NCBI GenBank assembly: GCA_947567585.1
Contig: CANONE010000009.1
Location: 1-28,289 of the forward strand
Length of the DNA stretch: 28,289 bases
DNA from: an uncultured Clostridia bacterium
GTDB lineage: Bacteria; Bacillota; Clostridia; Oscillospirales; Acutalibacteraceae
Direction of reading: 5' to 3'
Made by a program: the position numbers and the translations under genes. Positions 24,277 to 28,289 of this stretch are shown piece by piece. Under the pieces are notes generated by a model, which did not search any database, had not been told where the DNA came from, and saw nothing but the letters and a program-made list of their open reading frames with translations. Every line of letters starts with the position of its first letter. Position 1 is the stretch's first letter.

Positions 24277-24646
24277 CCTTTCTCCTGTTTTTCCTGGTAG
24301 GCGTATCCAAAATCAATGGGCGGCGCGGTGACGGAAATATATACGAATTCCCCGTCCCCCTGGTTTTCCAGGCCATGCACGTCCCCATCCTCAAACCGCG
24401 CCACGTCCCCCGCATGAAATTCCCTCTCCCGCCCCCTGCCAAAAGGAGCTTTCCCGCGCCCCGCACCGCGTACCAGATCTGCTCGGAATGCGCGTGGGTA
24501 TGCCGGGGCTGGCAGGCCCCTGGCTCCAAATGCACCTCGGTGAGCGTCACCCGCCGGCTCTGAGAATTCTCCGGGTTCAGCAGCTGCCGGGAGACGACGC
24601 CGGGATTTTTTAGGCCCGCGATGCTGTCCGCTGTTATAAATTCCAT
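24273..24646 (-). pseudogene. Cupin-domain protein gene with apparent one-base frameshift
   Basis: A small single-cupin protein. As read, the first part is normal (EVHLEPGACQPRHTHAHSEQ, WYAVRGAGKLLLAGG) with the metal-binding histidines of cupin motif 1. Past a G-rich run at about 24424-24439 the frame continues as non-cupin sequence (FMRGTWRGLRMGTC) to a stop at 24257. In the neighbouring frame the expected second half appears: REFHAGDVARFEDGDVHGLE, then GEFVYISVTAPPIDFGYAY. It ends at a TGA (24273-24275) that gives a clean ATGA overlap with the GNAT start. One missing G would explain this. It may be a real mutation or a homopolymer sequencing error. AGGAGG precedes the ATG, 21 bases after prmA. 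Confidence 0.85.
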
Positions 24647-24667
24647 ATGAATCCTCCTATTTACTCT

Positions 24668-25606
24668 TTAGTGGATGGCCTTCAGCGCCATAGCTACCCA
24701 GCCCCGGTCCTCCCGGCGCTCGATCACCGTAAACCTGCCCGCCAGCGCGTCCAGCACGTCCCGCTCCCGGGTATCGATGATCCCGCTGACAATATACACC
24801 CCGCTGGGAGCCAAAAAGTCCGGCGCGTCTTTAGACAAGAGGATCACCACGTCCGCCACGATATTGGCGGCGATTACCTGGTATTTGCCCGCCACCTTCT
24901 CCGCCAGATTGCCGCAAATGCCGGTAAAGCGGTCTTCCACCCGGTTCAGCCGGGCGTTCTCTGCCGCTGTCTTTACCGCCAGAGGATCGATGTCCACCCC
25001 CACGGCAGATTTAGCCCCCAGCAGCAGCGCCGCCACAGAGAGAATCCCGCTGCCGCAGCCCATGTCTAAAAAGTCCGCGCCCTCCGGCAGATAGGCCGGC
25101 AGATACTTTTCTATCAGCTCCAGACACAGCCGGGTGGTCTCGTGGGCGCCGGTGCCAAAGGCCAGCCCCGGCTCCAGGTCCAGGACCACCCGGCCGCCAG
25201 CCTCCACCGGCTCCTCCCAGATAGGGCGGATCAAAATCCGCTCCCCGACCGGGATGGGTTTAAAGTACTTTTTCCAGTTGTTGATCCAGTCGTCCATGGC
25301 GCAGCCCGCCAGCTCGATGGAATGGTCCACCCCGCAGGCACAAAGGCGCTCTTCCAAAAAGGACACAGCTTCGGCGGGGTTGTCCTCGGGGCTGATATAG
25401 ATATGGATCACCGCCTTTGTCCGGTCCTTGGCCAAAAGCTCTTGGTCAATCAGATCAATATGGGCGATTTCCATGGCTTCTTCTTCTAAATGGGAGTAGT
25501 CCTCAATATAGATTCCATAGGGCACGGTCATGTTGGCGATGTTCCCGGCGGTATCCGCCTGATCCGCTGGAACGGTAAGCTTGATTTCTGTCCAATTGTC
25601 ATTCAT
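24668..25606 (-). CDS. prmA: Ribosomal protein L11 methyltransferase PrmA
   Basis: SAM-dependent methyltransferase that methylates ribosomal protein L11 in the cytoplasm. 312 residues, normal length. The N-terminal substrate-recognition domain starts WTEIKLTVPADQADTAGNI. The linker has WKKYFKPIPVGERILIRP, then LEPGLAFGTGAHETT near 143-158. The Rossmann SAM site is DMGCGSGILSVAALLLGA near 181 with the acidic VDIDP, and the catalytic-type motif is ANIVADVI. It is the first gene of a - strand operon with the cupin and GNAT genes, under a strong promoter. Confidence 0.96.
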   Translation of the reverse strand: MNDNWTEIKLTVPADQADTAGNIANMTVPYGIYIEDYSHLEEEAMEIAHIDLIDQELLAKDRTKAVIHIYISPEDNPAEAVSFLEERLCACGVDHSIELAGCAMDDWINNWKKYFKPIPVGERILIRPIWEEPVEAGGRVVLDLEPGLAFGTGAHETTRLCLELIEKYLPAYLPEGADFLDMGCGSGILSVAALLLGAKSAVGVDIDPLAVKTAAENARLNRVEDRFTGICGNLAEKVAGKYQVIAANIVADVVILLSKDAPDFLAPSGVYIVSGIIDTRERDVLDALAGRFTVIERREDRGWVAMALKAIH

Positions 25607-25671
25607 TCCTTCAGCCCCTTTTCCAGAAAGTCCCTGCGTTGTGAAAGAAAGCAGTATTTTGATTATTTGCC

Positions 25672-25701
25672 ATTATAACCCTCTGCACCTTATCTTGTCA
25701 A
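25672..25701 (-). promoter_or_regulatory. Promoter of the prmA operon
   Basis: On the - strand, a perfect TTGACA (25696-25701) and a perfect TATAAT (25672-25677) with an 18-base spacer. It lies in the gap shared with the divergent flippase gene, for which no equally good promoter was found. Confidence 0.8.
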
Positions 25702-25718
25702 CCTAGAAAGGAGCCCCC

Positions 25719-27254
25719 ATGACTAAGAAAGCCTTCTTTATCCAGGGCGCTGTCCTCACCCTGATTTCCCTGTTCCTCCGGGTCACCAATATGGGATACC
25801 GCTCCTATCTGTCCCAAAAAATCGGCCCCCAGGGCATGGGGCTTTACCAGCTGATTTTTTCCATCTTCATGCTGACGGTCACGCTCTCTACCTCCGGTAT
25901 CAGCTTGGCGGTTACCCGGATGGTCACCGCCGCTATAGCGGCGGGGCGGCGGCAGCGGGTGCGCTCTGTGGTGGCAAGATGCTTTGGCTTTTGCCTGACC
26001 ATCAGTCTGTGTATTGCCCTGTGCCTCTTTTTTCTGGCGGATTTTGCGGCCTCCACATTTTTGGGGGACCCAGCCGCCGCCCCCTGCCTGCGGATCTTGG
26101 GGCTGGGCCTGCCGTTTATGTCCCTGTGTACCTGTATGAAGGGTTATTTTCTGGCTGTAGACGAATCCGTCTGCACGGCTGTCTCCGATACCCTGGAGCA
26201 GGTCCTTACGATTGGGGCCACGGTGGCGCTGTTTTGGTGGAAGGCCCCCGCCGGAATAGAGGAAGCCTGCCTGTGGGCCATGGCCGCGTCCACCCTGGGA
26301 GAGGCCGCGTCTTTTCTCACCAGCTGGTGCGCCTACCGCAGGAGCCTGCGGCGGAACACCCCCGCTGTCAAGGAAAAAGGCCAGGGGGTGCTGCGGGGGC
26401 TGGGACACATTGCCCTGCCCTGCACGCTGAGCTCCGCCGCCAAAAGCCTCCTGAATACCGGAGAGAATCTGCTGATTCCCCGAGAGCTGCAAAAATATGG
26501 GCTGGGCTACTCAGAAGCGCTGTCCCAATACGGCCTTTTGCAGGGTATGGCCATGCCCATGCTCTATTTCCCCTCCTCGTTCCTGACGTCCTTTGCCTCG
26601 CTGCTGATCCCCAAGGTCGCCAGGGAACGGGAGCTCAGCCACCAGAAAGCGGTGGCGCATATCTCCGGGCGCGCCGTGCAGTCCGCCTTGGCTTTCGGCA
26701 TGTTTTTCGCCGCGCTGTTCATGGCCTTTGGGGACAGCTGGGGCCAGGCTTTTTACCACAACGCCAGCGCCGGAGCCTACCTTCGGGTATTGGCGCCATT
26801 GGTCCCGCTTACTTATCTGGACGTGGTAGTTGACAGCCTTCTAAAGGGCCTGGACGAACAGTTTAACTCCATGAAGTACAACTTTACGGACTCCTTGATC
26901 CGGGTCATCCTGGTGCTGTGCGTTCTGCGCTTTTTCGGCATGGAGAGCTATGTAGTCATCCTGTTCTTCAGCACCATTTTCAACGCCTCTTTAAGCCTGC
27001 ACCGGCTGATGAAGGTAAGCCAGCTGCATATCTCCCTGCTCCGCCACATTGCATGGCCCCTGCTGTGCTCGGTTTTGGGGGTCCTTCTAGCCGGAGAGCT
27101 CCTCCAGCATGTGGAAGCCTTAAAGGGCTTTGCCCGGGTGTTTTGCGAGGCCGCCATTTCAGGAACGGTTTTTGCGGTATGCTACTGGGGGATTGCGGGG
27201 TTAACAAGAATGAGAGGGCGGATAGGCGGAACCGCCGAAAAGCAGGCGGAATGA
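25719..27254 (+). CDS. SpoVB-like MVF/MATE-type flippase
   Basis: A polytopic membrane protein of 511 residues, with an N-terminal hydrophobic segment (AVLTLISLFLRVTNMGYR), the IGPQGMGLYQLIFSIFM region, and about a dozen further hydrophobic stretches. Sequence style and length match the polysaccharide-flippase superfamily, closest to SpoVB/YkvU proteins of spore-forming Firmicutes, which move lipid-linked glycan precursors during spore cortex or wall assembly. The first loop, SYLSQKIGPQGMG, is typical. AAAGGAG lies five bases before the ATG. It is monocistronic and divergent from prmA. SpoVB itself versus a paralog cannot be settled by eye, so no symbol is given. Confidence 0.85.
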   Translation: MTKKAFFIQGAVLTLISLFLRVTNMGYRSYLSQKIGPQGMGLYQLIFSIFMLTVTLSTSGISLAVTRMVTAAIAAGRRQRVRSVVARCFGFCLTISLCIALCLFFLADFAASTFLGDPAAAPCLRILGLGLPFMSLCTCMKGYFLAVDESVCTAVSDTLEQVLTIGATVALFWWKAPAGIEEACLWAMAASTLGEAASFLTSWCAYRRSLRRNTPAVKEKGQGVLRGLGHIALPCTLSSAAKSLLNTGENLLIPRELQKYGLGYSEALSQYGLLQGMAMPMLYFPSSFLTSFASLLIPKVARERELSHQKAVAHISGRAVQSALAFGMFFAALFMAFGDSWGQAFYHNASAGAYLRVLAPLVPLTYLDVVVDSLLKGLDEQFNSMKYNFTDSLIRVILVLCVLRFFGMESYVVILFFSTIFNASLSLHRLMKVSQLHISLLRHIAWPLLCSVLGVLLAGELLQHVEALKGFARVFCEAAISGTVFAVCYWGIAGLTRMRGRIGGTAEKQAE

Positions 27255-27313
27255 AACTTTTTTAAAGAGCCCCAAAGAACGCAAAATTTTTCAAGAAAAA
27301 AGTGAAAAAGCTC

Positions 27314-27342
27314 TTGCAATTTCCCGCAAGATGTGATATACT
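27314..27342 (+). promoter_or_regulatory. Promoter of the initiator tRNA gene
   Basis: TTGCAA (27314-27319), a 17-base spacer, and TATACT (27337-27342), about 30 bases before the tRNA. The gap before it (27255-27313) holds only A/T-rich, weakly pairing sequence after the flippase stop. Confidence 0.75.
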
Positions 27343-27373
27343 TACAAAGTCGTCAATCGGATGCAAAAAATAT

Positions 27374-27450
<77 letters not shown>

Positions 27451-27451
27451 A

Positions 27452-27485
27452 AAATCCCCGGAAACACTAGGGTTTCCGGGGATTT
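27452..27485 (+). terminator. Terminator after tRNA-fMet
   Basis: A perfect 14-bp stem AAATCCCCGGAAAC/GTTTCCGGGGATTT around a six-base loop, followed by CATTTTGCATTTT. It begins one base after the encoded CCA and may belong to the integrated element rather than the host. Confidence 0.75.
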
Positions 27486-27558
27486 CATTTTGCATTTTCC
27501 CTTTGTTTCCCTTACCTGACCCATGCGCTGACCCATACGGGGAAACGACCGGGTACTT

Positions 27559-28289
27559 CTAAACACTGCCGGATAGTAAGTTGTCCATCGTGCGGGCCGC
27601 TTCTTTCTGTGCGGCGGTGGTGACGTGGGCGTAGGTGTCCAGGGTGAACCCTGCGCTGTAGTGGCCCAGCATACCCGACACCGTTTTGATGTCTACTCCA
27701 TTTTGGAGTGCCAGCGTTGAAAACGTGTGCCTCAAATCATGAAAACGCAAGGGTGGCAATCCGGCTCTATCCAGTACCCGGTGTAGCATATGCAGGACAC
27801 TGTCCGGCGAAATTGGCCCGCCGTTGGGCGAGGGAAACACATACTCGCCAGCCACTTTGCTCCTCTGCTCTCTAAGAATTTCTATCGCGTCTGCTCCGAT
27901 GGACAGCGTGCGGTAGGAATTTTTCGTTTTCAACGGAGCCTCCACCACTTCCCCATCAATCCTGGCTACCTGCCGTTTCACTTGGATAACACCTATGTCC
28001 AGGTTGATATCGTCCCACTTCAGGCCCAGCAGTTCGCCACGGCGCAAGCCTGTTGCCAGCTCCAGGTAGTACATCTCGAACACGCCGCTGTTCTTGGCCT
28101 CGCGGAAGAAGGCGGCTAATTGGTCGGCGGTCAGCGTTTTCATCTCTTGGTGCTCAACTTTTGGCAGAGCGCAACCGTCTGTGGGATTGGTGGAGATGAG
28201 TTTTTGACTTTTGGCAAGTTCCATCGCTGACGATATCACTTGATTTATATTTCGTACCGTTTTGGCACTCAGGCCCTTGGGCTGCTGTT
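27559..28289 (-). CDS. Tyrosine recombinase/phage-type integrase, C-terminal part
   Basis: A site-specific recombinase, truncated by the window edge: the frame stays open past the GTG at 28239 to base 28289, so about 243 residues are visible. The core-binding domain ends with AKTVRNINQVISSAMELA. The catalytic domain shows the Arg in ATGLRRGELLGL, Lys in PLKTKNSYRT, the H-x-x-R box in RFHDLRHTF, the His in GMLGHYSAG, and the nucleophile Tyr in LDTYAHV. All catalytic residues are intact, so it is likely active. Its 3' end faces tRNA-fMet. It resembles integrases of Firmicute temperate phages and conjugative elements; which of the two carries it cannot be told here. Confidence 0.93.
   Translation of the reverse strand, partial: QQPKGLSAKTVRNINQVISSAMELAKSQKLISTNPTDGCALPKVEHQEMKTLTADQLAAFFREAKNSGVFEMYYLELATGLRRGELLGLKWDDINLDIGVIQVKRQVARIDGEVVEAPLKTKNSYRTLSIGADAIEILREQRSKVAGEYVFPSPNGGPISPDSVLHMLHRVLDRAGLPPLRFHDLRHTFSTLALQNGVDIKTVSGMLGHYSAGFTLDTYAHVTTAAQKEAARTMDNLLSGSV

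Larger units (their letters stand above)
27451..28289. mobile_element. Left end of an integrated element at tRNA-fMet (continues beyond window)
   Basis: A tyrosine recombinase gene points toward the 3' end of an intact tRNA gene about 110 bases away, the usual arrangement for phages and integrative elements that use a tRNA 3' end as attachment site. Between them are two direct repeats CTGACCCAT (27516-27524, 27528-27536), possible recombinase arm sites. The attachment core and the other end cannot be seen. The exact boundary is inference. Confidence 0.55.

Overview
The window looks like a stretch of chromosome from a GC-rich, anaerobic, Gram-positive Clostridia-type bacterium, probably near the Oscillospiraceae of the gut. 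The signs are a V/A-type ATPase operon, a single-chain glycyl-tRNA synthetase, a SpoVB-type flippase, Gram-positive membrane and lipoprotein architectures, AGGAGG-like ribosome binding sites with frequent GTG/TTG starts, and sigma-A-like promoters. The taxonomic placement is inference; no rRNA is present.

Layout. 1-1105 (+): end of a V-type ATPase operon (subunits B and D), closed by a strong hairpin that probably stops transcripts from both sides. 1300-4455 (-): a PHP/EndoQ-like nuclease fused to a UvrD-type helicase, with its own promoter. 4829-8864 (-): an operon of a HIT protein, an OB-like lipoprotein, a phosphoribosyltransferase, ComEC with a decayed C-terminal beta-lactamase-like domain, and a small SLOG/Rossmann-type protein. 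9007-13616 (-): two single-pass surface proteins with long tandem repeats, coupled to a GH127-like enzyme. 13757-15157 (-): glycyl-tRNA synthetase. 15696-16821 (+): ruvC and ruvA without ruvB, bracketed by two same-oriented copies of a structured intergenic repeat. 17158-21216 (-): an RND exporter with a coiled-coil insertion of about 310 residues. 21443-22827 (+): hisH-hisF. 23212-25606 (-): prmA, a cupin gene with an apparent one-base frameshift, and a double-GNAT acetyltransferase. 25719-27254 (+): SpoVB-like flippase. 27374-27450 (+): initiator tRNA-Met, followed by a tyrosine recombinase (-) that runs off the right edge and marks the start of an integrated element.

Most genes are housekeeping (ATP synthesis or ion pumping, translation, recombination, histidine synthesis, ribosome modification). 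The least conventional parts are: the intergenic repeat family flanking ruvCA, whose end hairpins change sequence but keep pairing; the pair of repeat-bearing membrane proteins, one of which carries three MYTEEF motifs encoded by different synonymous codons; the nuclease-helicase fusion; the RND pump insertion; and the tRNA-fMet-linked integrase. All family assignments come from motif recognition by eye; no database search was run.
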